Positions 44,008 through 53,321 of a DNA stretch of 64,000 bases are shown here, piece after piece. The notes below the pieces were generated by a model. It saw only the letters and a program-made list of their open reading frames with translations, was not told the DNA's origin and searched no databases. Position numbers and translations under genes: made by a program. This DNA is from SAR86 cluster bacterium (GTDB taxonomy: Bacteria > Pseudomonadota > Gammaproteobacteria > Magnimaribacterales > Magnimaribacteraceae), in contig JAQWNM010000009.1 of the NCBI GenBank assembly GCA_029268615.1, forward strand, positions 62,001-126,000, written 5' to 3'. Numbering within the stretch: the first letter of the stretch is position 1; the number at the start of each line of letters is the position of its first letter.

Positions 44008-47000
44008 TTAGTTAGATTCAACCTTATCATTAATCGAGACATGTTTATCATAAACAATTTCTGATGCAGGTATTTTATTAGACAAGAATCGATCAAGGAG
44101 TTGGTTTTGTTCTTTTAAAGCTATTTCTAAATTCTTTTCTTTAACTACGTCAAATCCCCTTATTAATTCAGGGATTGAGGCTATTTCTATGGCTAAAGAA
44201 TAATTATCCTTATTGAGTTTACTCATAAGAAGATCCAATGTTTTTTCATAATCCGAAATTATTTTTCTTTCTAATTTCCTATGTTGAGAGATTCCCATAA
44301 AGTCGAAAGGAGTTCCTCTCAAAAACTTAAAAAGTTTAAGTACTTTAAACAAATAATAAGTAGAAGCTGGTAACTGTCTCTTAGGGTACCTGCCAGTTTT
44401 AGGATCTTTTCCACCAAAAATTGGGGGAGCTAGACTATATTCCAGTTTAAAATCTCCTTCAAACTGATCTTCTATAGTTTTACGAAATGTCTCACTAGTA
44501 TGAAGTCTTGCAACTTCATATTCATCTTTATAAGCTAAAACTTTAAAATAATACTTAGCCGCAGCGATAGATAAATCTTCCTTTCCCTTAGAAAATCTTT
44601 GCTCCGTTGCATGTACTTTTCTTACAAATTCTTCATAACGATTTGCGTATTTAGAATCTTGATATTCTGTCAGAAAGTCTTTTCGAATTTCAATTAAATC
44701 ATTTAAATTTGGTAATTTATCTTCTTCAATTTCATTATTTCCAGAGGAAGCCTTTTCTTTAACTAGTTCTATGTTAACGGCAGCTAATCTCCCCCAAGAT
44801 AAGCTATCCTTATTCATCTCAATTGCAATACCATTAAGTTCAATGGCTTTTTCTATAGCGGGTAATGAGATGGGCATCAAACCTTTTTGCAAAGCATAAC
44901 CAATCAAAAATAGATTAGCTGAAATTGCATTTCCCATTAATGAAGAAGCTAATTTTGTTGCGTCAACAAAATCTAATAGCTTATTATTAGATACGTCCTT
45001 TAAGGATTTCTTCATTCTTGCTGCAGATAAATCTAGATTAGGATCGCTTGCAAAAGCACTAGTAGGTGCAACATGACTATTCACCATAATATTTGTAGTT
45101 AATGGATTTATCTTTGATATTGATTCCAATCCTGTAGTAACTACTATATCGCATCCTAGAATAAGGTCAGCTGAACCAGAAGCGATACGAGTTGCATGAA
45201 TGTCTTCAGGATCTTTAGATACCCTCAGGTGACTAGTTACTGGACCATTTCTTTGAGCAAGACCTGCTACATCTAAAGTAGAAGCCCCTTTTCCTTCAAG
45301 ATGAGCTGCAGTACCTAGAAGAGCTCCCAAAGTTATTACGCCCGATCCGCCAATACCTGTAATCAGAATATTATATGGCTTCAAAGGGTTTACGACTTCA
45401 GGAACAGGAATACCTTGAACATAGTCACTTATATTAAAATTTTCATCGCTAGTAGAAGATTCTTCTCCTTTCTTACGAAGATTACCTCCAATTACAGTAA
45501 TAAAACTTGGGCAATATCCTTTCTTACAAGAAAAATCTTTATTACAAGAGGATTGATTAATACGTCTCTTTCTTCCAAATTCAGTTTCTAACGGCTCTAT
45601 GGCTATGCAGTTAGATTGAACGCTACAATCCCCGCAACCCTCGCAAACTAGAGGATTAATAAATATCTTTTTATCAGGCTCTTCTGCTAGGCCTCTCTTT
45701 CTTCTTCTTCTTAGCTCAGTAGCACAGTATTGATCATAAATTATGACTGAAACTCCGGGAATTAATTTGAGTTCATTTTGAATTGAATCCATTTCGTCTC
45801 GATGATGGATAGTTACACCTGGAGCAAAGAAGCTATTGCTTGGGTATTTATCTGGATAATCTGATACGACTACAACTTTATTAGCTCCCTCAGCATGGAC
45901 CTGCCAACTCAATTTATCAACACGAACTTTACCGGTTATTTCCTGCCCGCCTGTCATTGCTATAGCATCATTTACAAGTATCTTATAAGTAATATTTGCT
46001 CCAGAAGCTACTGCAGATCTAACTGCTAGAGTTCCTGAATGATAGTAGGTTCCATCTCCCAAGTTTTGAAATAAGTGTTCTGTGTCAGTGAATGGCGCTA
46101 TGCCAGTCCACATAACACCTTCTCCTCCCATTTGACTTAAAGTTTGCGTATTTCTTTCTGGCATAAACGTAGCCATACCATGACAACCTATTCCTCCAAA
46201 AGCTATACTTCCATCTGGAACTTTAGTAGAAGTGTTATGAGGGCATCCAGCACAAAAACTAGGCAGTCTAAATAAATGAGAATTACCTGAACTTTTTAAA
46301 GAATCCATAAGGGAGACTATTTCTGAAATCTTTGTTTCAATTGACAGATCTTTTCCTAAATTAAGTAACCTTTGACCTATAACTAACGCAACGGAATTTG
46401 GAGAAAGTTCTCCTTCGCTTGAAATTAAAGGAACGCCATACTCATCATTCTTACCCACTAATCGCGGTCTATTACTATTGTTAAAAAGTATTTTAGCTAT
46501 CTGGTCTTCTATTATTGACCTTTTCTCTTCTATAACGAGCACCTCTTCATGTCCCTCTATGAATGAACTAATTTTTTTTGGCTCTAAAGGCCATACCATC
46601 CCTACCTTATAAAGAGAAATACCTTTTTCTTGGGCAAGTTGCTCATCAAGGCCCAGTTCTTCTAAAGCTTGTCTTACATCTAAATAAGCCTTGCCAGTTG
46701 TGACTATTGCTAACCTTTTCTTTTTAGAAAAAATAACTTTATCTATATTATTATTACGCACAAATGCTTGTGCTGCTGGTAATCTAACTTGAAAAAGGCG
46801 AGGTTCAGATGCTGCGGGCATAAAACCCCACTGAATATGAATATTTTCTTCTGGTAATTTATGATCTTGAGGGATTATGATCTTAAATCTTTTTTGATCT
46901 ACATCTACCGAAGCAGCACTTTCTACAGTATCAGTTATACATTTCATTCCAACCCAGCATCCTGCATACCTAGACATTGCCCAACCCAAAATACCAAAAT

Positions 47001-47547
47001 CTAAGTAATCTTGAACTGTAGCTGGATTTAGGACAGGCATCCCAAAATGAATAAATGCGTGATCACTTTGATGAGCTGTTGTTGATGACTTTGCCCCATG
47101 ATCATCTCCAGCTAAAGCAAGAACACCCCCGAATTTAGAAGATCCTGCATAATTAGCATGCTTAAGAGCATCTCCTGATCTATCAACCCCTGGACCTTTA
47201 CCATACCAAATCCCAAACACACCATCATATTTTGGATTCTCTACAAGATTGCTTTGTTGAGACCCATGAACGGCGGTAGCTGCTAAATCTTCATTTATTC
47301 CTGGCTGAAAAACAATGTGATTTTCTTTCAATAAATCACTAACACTATTTAATGCATGATCATAACCACCCAAAGGAGAGCCGGTATAACCTGAGATATA
47401 GCCTGCAGTATTCAAATTATTTGATAAATCAATTTGACGTTGCATCAAAGGTAGTCTAACTAAGGCTTGCGTTCCAGTTAGGAATACTCTTCCTTCATTT
47501 AGTAGAAAACGATCTTCAAGTTTATAATGTTTATTTATCTCATTCAT
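44008..47547 (-). CDS. Fused 2-oxoacid (indolepyruvate-type):ferredoxin oxidoreductase
   Basis: 1179-residue single-chain enzyme of the IorAB-like fusion type. Order: N-terminal pyrimidine-binding domain ('TGTQALVRLPLMQRQIDL', 'GSPLGGYDHAL'), TPP domain ('CAGCPHNTSTKVPDGS', 'GDGTYYHSG', 'NDAIAMTGGQ'), a Cys-rich cluster stretch ('NPLVCEGCGDCSVQSNC', 'CNKDFSCKKGYCPSF'), then the gamma domain ('LITGIGGSGVITLGALLG', 'GLAQRNGPVTSHLRVS') and a ~200-residue C-terminal extension. It oxidatively decarboxylates a 2-oxoacid to an acyl-CoA, reducing ferredoxin. In this operon a 2-oxoacid from ring cleavage is the likely substrate; no HsaE-type hydratase gene is seen. Start overlaps the VOC gene stop by 4 nt. 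Confidence 0.9.
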   Translation of the reverse strand: MNEINKHYKLEDRFLLNEGRVFLTGTQALVRLPLMQRQIDLSNNLNTAGYISGYTGSPLGGYDHALNSVSDLLKENHIVFQPGINEDLAATAVHGSQQSNLVENPKYDGVFGIWYGKGPGVDRSGDALKHANYAGSSKFGGVLALAGDDHGAKSSTTAHQSDHAFIHFGMPVLNPATVQDYLDFGILGWAMSRYAGCWVGMKCITDTVESAASVDVDQKRFKIIIPQDHKLPEENIHIQWGFMPAASEPRLFQVRLPAAQAFVRNNNIDKVIFSKKKRLAIVTTGKAYLDVRQALEELGLDEQLAQEKGISLYKVGMVWPLEPKKISSFIEGHEEVLVIEEKRSIIEDQIAKILFNNSNRPRLVGKNDEYGVPLISSEGELSPNSVALVIGQRLLNLGKDLSIETKISEIVSLMDSLKSSGNSHLFRLPSFCAGCPHNTSTKVPDGSIAFGGIGCHGMATFMPERNTQTLSQMGGEGVMWTGIAPFTDTEHLFQNLGDGTYYHSGTLAVRSAVASGANITYKILVNDAIAMTGGQEITGKVRVDKLSWQVHAEGANKVVVVSDYPDKYPSNSFFAPGVTIHHRDEMDSIQNELKLIPGVSVIIYDQYCATELRRRRKRGLAEEPDKKIFINPLVCEGCGDCSVQSNCIAIEPLETEFGRKRRINQSSCNKDFSCKKGYCPSFITVIGGNLRKKGEESSTSDENFNISDYVQGIPVPEVVNPLKPYNILITGIGGSGVITLGALLGTAAHLEGKGASTLDVAGLAQRNGPVTSHLRVSKDPEDIHATRIASGSADLILGCDIVVTTGLESISKINPLTTNIMVNSHVAPTSAFASDPNLDLSAARMKKSLKDVSNNKLLDFVDATKLASSLMGNAISANLFLIGYALQKGLMPISLPAIEKAIELNGIAIEMNKDSLSWGRLAAVNIELVKEKASSGNNEIEEDKLPNLNDLIEIRKDFLTEYQDSKYANRYEEFVRKVHATEQRFSKGKEDLSIAAAKYYFKVLAYKDEYEVARLHTSETFRKTIEDQFEGDFKLEYSLAPPIFGGKDPKTGRYPKRQLPASTYYLFKVLKLFKFLRGTPFDFMGISQHRKLERKIISDYEKTLDLLMSKLNKDNYSLAIEIASIPELIRGFDVVKEKNLEIALKEQNQLLDRFLSNKIPASEIVYDKHVSINDKVESN

Positions 47548-47954
47548 AAATTATCATCTTGCATTAACTCTACCAGATTACCATCGGGATCCTCTATTAT
47601 AGCAACGGTTACTCCCTCTCTAATCTCTCTTGGTGCAGTCTGCACAGTATGATTATTATTAGTACAGTTTTCTACTATTTCTAATAAATTTTTTATATTA
47701 AGAGTGCAATACCTATAACCTGAGGATATAGTAAAATCTCCCTTTGGACTTTCATTCTTAGGAGAGTTTTCTAATACAAGAATTTTAATTTGGCTCAATC
47801 CACATTTAAATTTATTCACCACACCTAAACTAGGAAATGGAACTTCTCCAACCTTTTCAAAACCTAAAACCTGAGAATAAAAACTCAACATAGGCATTTC
47901 ATTATGTGTCACTAATCCGATATCTAAAGCCTCTTTACTTAATTCTACTTTCAT
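47544..47954 (-). CDS. VOC (glyoxalase/dioxygenase fold) protein
   Basis: 136 residues, a single vicinal-oxygen-chelate module: 'LVTHNEMPMLSFYSQVLGFEKVG' at the start and 'EGVTVAIIEDPDGNLVELMQ' at the end with the terminal Glu metal ligand. The N-terminal metal His is present (THNE). Such proteins act as isomerases, glyoxalases or epimerases. It lies between the HsaC-like dioxygenase and the oxidoreductase; a role as methylmalonyl-CoA epimerase-like or pathway isomerase is possible but not shown. Confidence 0.8.
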   Translation of the reverse strand: MKVELSKEALDIGLVTHNEMPMLSFYSQVLGFEKVGEVPFPSLGVVNKFKCGLSQIKILVLENSPKNESPKGDFTISSGYRYCTLNIKNLLEIVENCTNNNHTVQTAPREIREGVTVAIIEDPDGNLVELMQDDNL

Positions 47955-47963
47955 ATTTAACCT

Positions 47964-48947
47964 CTAAGATTCTTTTTCTAAATCAGCGCTTACTTCTTCA
48001 ACTGATTCCATAATTCCATGATGACCCCAAGTATCACCTTCAACAAACTGATTCGGAGTCCATTTATTATCATCAATTATCTTTATTACCTCGGTTCCTA
48101 TTTCTACATCCCAACCATTTGGACTTTTCATATAAAAACTAAAAGCTCCATCATTAATATGACGTCCTATGCTAGCCGATATAGCTATGCCTGAAGCCAC
48201 TGCCCTATCATAAGTGATGCCAACTTGGTCTATAGATTCAACCTCAAACATTAAATGATGCATGCCATTCACATCGCCATACCTAGCTAAAGCAACACTG
48301 TGATGTCTTGGATTACACCTCATAAACCAAGCTCCATTTCCTCCCATATAACTAATATAATCAGTTAATTTAAATCCAAATATTTTGGTATAAAAATCGT
48401 AAGTACCAATTCGATCAGCTGCATACATCATGACATGTCCAAAGCCCAACCTTCCAGCAATAAACTGCTGATTAGGCACAGGTGAAGTAAAGTTATAATC
48501 TATTGTAGGTTCAAAAAAAATCTCTACTAGATTACCAGATGGATCTTTGCACTTTGCCAGACCTGTAACACCTCTCAGATTAGCCTCTTCTTCTGTTCCT
48601 AACTCTACTGATATTTTGTGCCTCTTTAAATCTTCAATTGCTTCTATAAGTTTAGTCTCACTTTCAACCTCGAAACCCATGTATAAAATTCCTTCATTAT
48701 CTTGATTTGGATGAATTCCTAATCTCCATTGATGATCATCCATCTTCAAATAAACGGAACCATCATCTGCAATTCCTTTTCCACCACTTGCAATCTTAAA
48801 GTCTGGATCCATGCCTCCAGGCATGCCCCAACTCTCACCTGGCACGGCTCTTGCGGGCATCATCCCAAGAATCTCAGTGCCAAATTTTAACCATGCTAGA
48901 GGGTCTTTTGATCCTATTCCTATATAACCTAAAGATTTGATTTCCAT
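47964..48947 (-). CDS. hsaC: Extradiol ring-cleavage dioxygenase (HsaC/BphC-like)
   Basis: 327 residues, two VOC repeats as in type I extradiol dioxygenases. The N module opens 'IKSLGYIGIGSKDPLAWLKFGTEILGM'. The C module carries the Fe(II) ligands His 171 (GHVMM), His 230/231 (GMHHLMFE) and Glu 282 (VEIGTE). 'CNPRHHSVAL' supplies second-shell His. The C-terminal 'WTPN...WGHHG' resembles HsaC/BphC tails. Opens a catechol such as the A ring of 3,4-DHSA. A short acidic tail follows. ATG preceded by AGGAG. Confidence 0.92.
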   Translation of the reverse strand: MEIKSLGYIGIGSKDPLAWLKFGTEILGMMPARAVPGESWGMPGGMDPDFKIASGGKGIADDGSVYLKMDDHQWRLGIHPNQDNEGILYMGFEVESETKLIEAIEDLKRHKISVELGTEEEANLRGVTGLAKCKDPSGNLVEIFFEPTIDYNFTSPVPNQQFIAGRLGFGHVMMYAADRIGTYDFYTKIFGFKLTDYISYMGGNGAWFMRCNPRHHSVALARYGDVNGMHHLMFEVESIDQVGITYDRAVASGIAISASIGRHINDGAFSFYMKSPNGWDVEIGTEVIKIIDDNKWTPNQFVEGDTWGHHGIMESVEEVSADLEKES

Positions 48948-48960
48948 TTATTTCTCCTAG

Positions 48961-49686
48961 TTAACTTAAGTTAGTAAGTTTGTTAATTAGTTCTCTTTCA
49001 TTTTTGATAGCATTATCAATGGAAGCTTTATACCCAAAGTTTAGTGATTCTTTAGCAAAAGAGAGTGCCGTTAAAGAACTTTTATCTATTTTATCTGCAA
49101 TCTCAATTAAATCTTCTATTAGACCTTCTTCAGATGATAACTTGTTTATAAGTCCTAAAGAATAGGCTTCATTTGCATCAATTTTAGCTCCAGTGAAGAC
49201 AAGCTCTTTGGCCTTAGCTAAACCAAGAATATTTGTTAAGAAATGACTACTACCAAGACCTGGAAGGATACCCAACTGCGTAAAAGGAAAGCTAAAACTA
49301 GCTTTGTTAGAAGCTATTCTAAAATCAAAAGGTAAAACCATTGTTACTCCAATACCAACTGCTAAACCATTGATAGCAGCTATCAAGACCTTCGAGGAAT
49401 CTGCAAGCTCCTTAGCAAACTCTGCAATGAATTCATCTTCTCCAAGTTTAATACCTTTTTCACTTACCTTTTCATTAACTAAATAATCTTTGTCTGCACC
49501 CGCACAAAACCCTCTTCCGTTGCCTGTTATTGCAATGGATTTAATATTAGGGTCTAAAATAGATTTACGATAAGCATCTATAATTTCATCCCCCATGTCA
49601 GGAGTATAAGCATTTAGTTTCTCAGGTTTATTTAATGTAATAATTGCTAAACTTCTTACTGTGGTATATGAGATTTCTTTGTACAT
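48961..49686 (-). CDS. Enoyl-CoA hydratase/isomerase family protein
   Basis: 241-residue crotonase. 'IITLNKPEKLNAYTPDM' at the start, oxyanion segments 'SIAITGNGRGFCAGAD' and 'IAAINGLAVGIGVTMVLPFD', 'FTQLGILPGLGSS', where the usual catalytic Glu of hydratases after 'G.P..G.' is less clear. Such divergent crotonases in steroid clusters include ring hydrolases such as EchA20. Lies between the HsaC-like gene and another crotonase; exact reaction unknown. Confidence 0.88.
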   Translation of the reverse strand: MYKEISYTTVRSLAIITLNKPEKLNAYTPDMGDEIIDAYRKSILDPNIKSIAITGNGRGFCAGADKDYLVNEKVSEKGIKLGEDEFIAEFAKELADSSKVLIAAINGLAVGIGVTMVLPFDFRIASNKASFSFPFTQLGILPGLGSSHFLTNILGLAKAKELVFTGAKIDANEAYSLGLINKLSSEEGLIEDLIEIADKIDKSSLTALSFAKESLNFGYKASIDNAIKNERELINKLTNLS

Positions 49687-49697
49687 AATTAACGAAG

Positions 49698-50483
49698 TTA
49701 CTTAACAGATTTCCAGTTAGGTTTTCTTTTCTCAATAAAAGCCTTCCCTCCTTCTTCAAAGTCTGGATGCAAATTCTGTTCTGAAATTAAATCCCATGCT
49801 CTATTTAGAGCTTCTGACATCCCCATCTCTTTAGAATTCCATATTGCTTTCTTTGTTTTCTCTAAAGCAGATGGAGAGTTTCCTTTAATCATATCAGCTA
49901 TTTCAAAAGCTCTATCCATCAATAGCCCCTGATCTACAACTTCCCCAACCAGACCTATTGCAAGAGCTTTTTCTGCATTCATTCTTTCGTTGCCTCCTAC
50001 CAAAGACATTCTGAGAACTGACTCTAAAGGTACTTTTCTGCTTAGACCTACTGGCTCTAGTCCCGCCACCAAACCTACCTTCACATGAGTATCAAAAAAC
50101 GTGGAGTTACTAGAGCATAATATAATATCGCTATCAGCAATAAAATGAAGTCCCCCCCCGCAAGTCATTCCATTAACCGCACATATAACTGGTTTCCAAA
50201 TATCATTTTGCAAAGAAGTCCATTTTATGGAATCTAAGCTTGCCTTTCCATGCTCATCATCCATAGTTGGAAGATCTGCTAAATCAGCACCGGTACAAAA
50301 AGATTTTTCTCCTGATCCGGTTATAATTGCTACCACTGCATCAGAATCATTATCAAACTTATGCCATACTTTTGGTAATTCCTGAGACATAACGCTATTA
50401 ACTGCATTATATTGCTGAGGTCTAGACAGAGTAATTAAAGCCACGTTATCTTTAACTTGATACTGAATTGTTTTTAAGTCCAT
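49698..50483 (-). CDS. Enoyl-CoA hydratase/isomerase family protein
   Basis: 261 residues from ATG 50483, where family homology begins ('IQYQVKDNVALITLSRPQQYNAVNS'). The open frame extends to 50573 but into the neighbouring SDR gene, so that start is rejected. Crotonase motifs 'VAIITGSGEKSFCTGADLADL', 'ICAVNGMTCGGGLHFIADSDI', 'VKVGLVAGLEPVGLSRKV', 'AIGLVGEVV'. Predicted beta-oxidation-like hydration or isomerisation of a pathway enoyl-CoA. Confidence 0.9.
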   Translation of the reverse strand: MDLKTIQYQVKDNVALITLSRPQQYNAVNSVMSQELPKVWHKFDNDSDAVVAIITGSGEKSFCTGADLADLPTMDDEHGKASLDSIKWTSLQNDIWKPVICAVNGMTCGGGLHFIADSDIILCSSNSTFFDTHVKVGLVAGLEPVGLSRKVPLESVLRMSLVGGNERMNAEKALAIGLVGEVVDQGLLMDRAFEIADMIKGNSPSALEKTKKAIWNSKEMGMSEALNRAWDLISEQNLHPDFEEGGKAFIEKRKPNWKSVK

Positions 50484-50508
50484 ATGATCCCCGTAAGTGT
50501 TAATTAAT

Positions 50509-51396
50509 TCATTCGGGCGGTTTAATGCCCGCATGGAAAGGATAAGGCTTGGAAAGCATACCCAAATTCCCAAATTCTGGTAATAATTCTCTCAATAGAC
50601 TTTCTTCTATATCTTCTACAGACCAACCTTCCTCCTTCATAAGAGTTTTCCCATAATGCGGTTGTATCATTAAAGCTAACCTTTGTCCTCCACATCCAAA
50701 TATTTGTCCGCTAACTGCGAAAGCTTTGTCACTCGAAAGAAATGCAACTAAAGGACCATTTAAAGTTGGATCTATATAGGAATAATCACCATCAGCATTT
50801 GCACTTTTACTAAAAGTATCAGACATTCTTGTTGTCCCTAAAGGACCTATCGCATTTACTCTTATTCCATATTTAGCTAATTCTATAGCCCATGTATAAG
50901 TCATAGAAGCAATTGCACCTTTTGCTGCAGAGTAATTTGTTTGCCCAAAATTACCAAAATGTGCACCCGACGTTGTATTTACTATAGATCCTCCTTTGCC
51001 GTGATTCTTCATTATGATAGAAGCTGCTTGAGAGCACCAAAAAGTTCCTTTTACATGAATATTCCAAACTGAATCAAAATCTTCATCACTCATCTTTAGA
51101 AAAGTCTTATCTCTCAAGATTCCAGCATTATTTACCAAAACATCAAGGGACTTGAAGTGGGAAACACATTCATTAATTAAACTCTCTGCACCTTTTCTTG
51201 AAGAGATGTCCTGTGCACTTGTTTTAGCTATACCTCCTAAATCATTTATCTCCTCAGCAACTTTCTTTGCTTCTTCTAAATCTATATCATTTATTAATAC
51301 TGAAGCACCTGACTTAGCTAGGTGTAAACAGTGACCTCTTCCTATTCCCCTTCCTCCTCCCGTAACTATCGCTATTTTTTTATCTAGTAAATTCAT
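50509..51396 (-). CDS. Short-chain dehydrogenase/reductase (hydroxysteroid/3-hydroxyacyl-CoA type)
   Basis: 295 residues. NAD(P) motif 'VTGGGRGIGRGH', 'NNAGIL', catalytic Ser in 'NTTSGAHFGNFGQ', Tyr-x3-Lys 'YSAAK'. The 'LLDKKIAIVTGGGRGIGRGHCLHLAKSGA' opening and the ~50-residue C-terminal extension are similar to the SDR type that accompanies steroid operons (17-beta-HSD-like or 3-hydroxyacyl-CoA dehydrogenase). 25 nt before the crotonase gene. Confidence 0.88.
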   Translation of the reverse strand: MNLLDKKIAIVTGGGRGIGRGHCLHLAKSGASVLINDIDLEEAKKVAEEINDLGGIAKTSAQDISSRKGAESLINECVSHFKSLDVLVNNAGILRDKTFLKMSDEDFDSVWNIHVKGTFWCSQAASIIMKNHGKGGSIVNTTSGAHFGNFGQTNYSAAKGAIASMTYTWAIELAKYGIRVNAIGPLGTTRMSDTFSKSANADGDYSYIDPTLNGPLVAFLSSDKAFAVSGQIFGCGGQRLALMIQPHYGKTLMKEEGWSVEDIEESLLRELLPEFGNLGMLSKPYPFHAGIKPPE

Positions 51397-51421
51397 GCTA
51401 AATCGCTTAATTAAATCCCCA

Positions 51422-52540
51422 TTAATCTAATAAAATATTTGAAATTCTTTCTTCAAGGTATCGCCTATCCCATAATGAATTCTGAAGATGTTTAGCCCTT
51501 CTAAAAAATAATTGAGGATCTGCTTCAGAAGTAAATCCAAGTCCGCCATAGATCTGAATTGTAGTAGCTGAAACATCTCTAAAAGTTTGACATGTTTGCA
51601 TCTTAGCCATAGCCGATAATCTTTCTATATCCATATTTTCATCTTTAGCCCAAGCGGCCTGATAACAGAGTAATTTATTAGCTTCTACCTCAACTAAGGC
51701 ATCAGCTAAATAATGTGCTATTGATTGAAAACCTCCAAGAAGTTGACCAAAAAGCTCTCGTTCTTTAGAATATTCCACGGCCAGATGCAAAGCCTGCTCA
51801 GAGCCTCCACTTGCCTGAGCAGCCAGTAAGATAAGGCAATCATTCACAGTTGAATTCCATGCATCTATTAAAGCTTGGCCTTCAGCCAACATCATGGATT
51901 TATCAAGTTTTACTCTATCAAAATTTACTTCGTGCAAATTTTCTCCTGCATGATTAGGTTGATAATTTAAAGAAATACCTTCTAAGTTCGTATCTATCAA
52001 AAAGGCTGATAGGTTGCTATTGCTATTTTTACAAAGCAACACCATTTTATTAGCTGAACTTGCATAAGGAACCATTTGTTTTTTTCCAGTTATAAAAAAA
52101 TAATCATCTTTTGACTGAACCTCCATATTTATTCCTTCTTTAGCAAAACTTGAACCCTTTTCTAGCCAAGCAACAGTCAAGATAGAGTCCCCAGTAGCGA
52201 TTAATGGAAGTATTTCATCTTTTTGTAAATCATTTCCTAATTTAGAGACTAGGGTAGCTCCATGACAACAACTAATAAAATGAGGGGAAAAAGACAAGTT
52301 TCTTCCAAATTCTTCATAAACAATTAAAGATTCAAAAAGATTCATTCCTAGTCCTCCATGCTCTTCTTGAATATTCATTCCTGTTATTCCAAGATCTATT
52401 AACTGCTGCCAAAATGATTCAGAATAACCTGGCTCTTTTCCTTCTACAGATCTTATCTCTAGTAAATTAGAGAATTGAGCACACATCGCACTCACCGAAT
52501 CTCTTAGTAAAACTTGGTCTTGGTTAAAGTCTAAATCCAT
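51422..52540 (-). CDS. Acyl-CoA dehydrogenase, probable non-catalytic subunit
   Basis: 372 residues, acyl-CoA dehydrogenase fold ('LDFNQDQVLLRDSVSAMCAQF', 'GLGMNLFESLIVYEEFGRNL', 'TIQIYGGLGFTSEADPQLFFRRAKHL'). As in the protein at 15434, no Glu is visible at either catalytic position (isovaleryl-type position reads C in 'NDCLILLAAQASGG'; medium-chain position lacks it). This suggests the beta-type partner of a heteromeric FadE; candidate catalytic partners are at 53820 (divergent operon) and 58788. Second gene after the TetR regulator, 18 nt gap. Confidence 0.88.
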   Translation of the reverse strand: MDLDFNQDQVLLRDSVSAMCAQFSNLLEIRSVEGKEPGYSESFWQQLIDLGITGMNIQEEHGGLGMNLFESLIVYEEFGRNLSFSPHFISCCHGATLVSKLGNDLQKDEILPLIATGDSILTVAWLEKGSSFAKEGINMEVQSKDDYFFITGKKQMVPYASSANKMVLLCKNSNSNLSAFLIDTNLEGISLNYQPNHAGENLHEVNFDRVKLDKSMMLAEGQALIDAWNSTVNDCLILLAAQASGGSEQALHLAVEYSKERELFGQLLGGFQSIAHYLADALVEVEANKLLCYQAAWAKDENMDIERLSAMAKMQTCQTFRDVSATTIQIYGGLGFTSEADPQLFFRRAKHLQNSLWDRRYLEERISNILLD

Positions 52541-52558
52541 TAGATTACTAGGCTTAGT

Positions 52559-53164
52559 TTATTTGCCTAATAAGCCTCTCAGTGCTTTTTCAACAAATTG
52601 ATCTATGAAGGCAGGAGTGATCTTCGTTTTTGAGTAAAAAACTGAAGCTAAGAGAGGACCCACTACAACCATCTCAGCAATTTCTAAATTTGTGGCTTTA
52701 GGTAATTCTCCTCTCTGAATAGCCTTTTCTAGGACTGCCCTTGCAGGATAGTAACGCTGCTGAATCCATTCAGATAGTTCTTCTGAGAGTTCTTTATCAT
52801 TGACCATTTCACCAGTTAAAATCTGAAGAACCGGTAGAACATTTGTTTTAGTAAACAAAAAAAGTAACTGAGATATTAAGTCTCTTAAATCCCCTTCCAA
52901 ATTACCAGTATTTGGTATGATTAATTCTTCAAGAGTCTTAAAAGCATCTATAACTAAATATTTCTTCGATGACCAGCGTCTATATATTGTTGCTTTACTA
53001 ACTTTCGCCTCTTGAGCTATTTTTGTAGTGCTTAAATTAGAATAACCGAACTCAGTCAAGTGATTGAGAGTAATGTTTATAATAACTTCATCTCTTGTTA
53101 TGTCACGAGGCCTTCCAAGCTTACCTCTGGATTTTGGCTCTTCTTTTGTTATTCCTTTACTCAT
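52559..53164 (-). CDS. TetR-family transcriptional regulator
   Basis: 201 residues. N-terminal basic arm (KSRGKLGRPRD), then the TetR helix-turn-helix 'GYSNLSTTKIAQEAKVSKATIYRRWSSKKYLV' (about residues 38-70), C-terminal ligand domain (TetR_C-type, 'LQILTGEMVNDKELSEE'). First gene of the long leftward steroid-type operon and divergent from the NTF2/FadE/MaoC operon, so it is the probable repressor of both, sensing a pathway CoA thioester as KstR and KstR2 do (inference). A 19-nt dyad lies in the divergent region. Confidence 0.92.
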   Translation of the reverse strand: MSKGITKEEPKSRGKLGRPRDITRDEVIINITLNHLTEFGYSNLSTTKIAQEAKVSKATIYRRWSSKKYLVIDAFKTLEELIIPNTGNLEGDLRDLISQLLFLFTKTNVLPVLQILTGEMVNDKELSEELSEWIQQRYYPARAVLEKAIQRGELPKATNLEIAEMVVVGPLLASVFYSKTKITPAFIDQFVEKALRGLLGK

Positions 53165-53281
53165 GATATTGTGCTTAATTTAATGCCTCCAATATTCAAA
53201 ATTAGAGAAAGATCTGCTTAACTCTAGGATATATTGAAATTATAATACGAAACTTTGAGTATCGCAATTATATAGTATATG

Positions 53282-53300
53282 TTGTATGATTATTATACAA
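53282..53300. promoter_or_regulatory. Candidate TetR operator
   Basis: Near-perfect 19-nt dyad with arms TTGTAT and ATACAA; inside the spacer two more pairs match, with one mismatched pair, giving eight of nine. It lies 22 nt before the start of the NTF2-like gene and 118 nt from the TetR start, in the divergent promoter region, where an autoregulating TetR dimer would bind. Confidence 0.5.
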
Positions 53301-53321
53301 AATATAACTTAAGGTGTCTTT

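Noticed and set aside
50484-50573. N-terminal extension of the crotonase gene to 50573
   Set aside because: It overlaps the SDR coding region and shows no crotonase homology; family sequence begins at ATG 50483.
53165-53321. Mycobacterial KstR-type operator (AAC-GTT dyad) in the divergent steroid promoter
   Set aside because: No such motif is present; the only clear dyad is TTGTAT/ATACAA.
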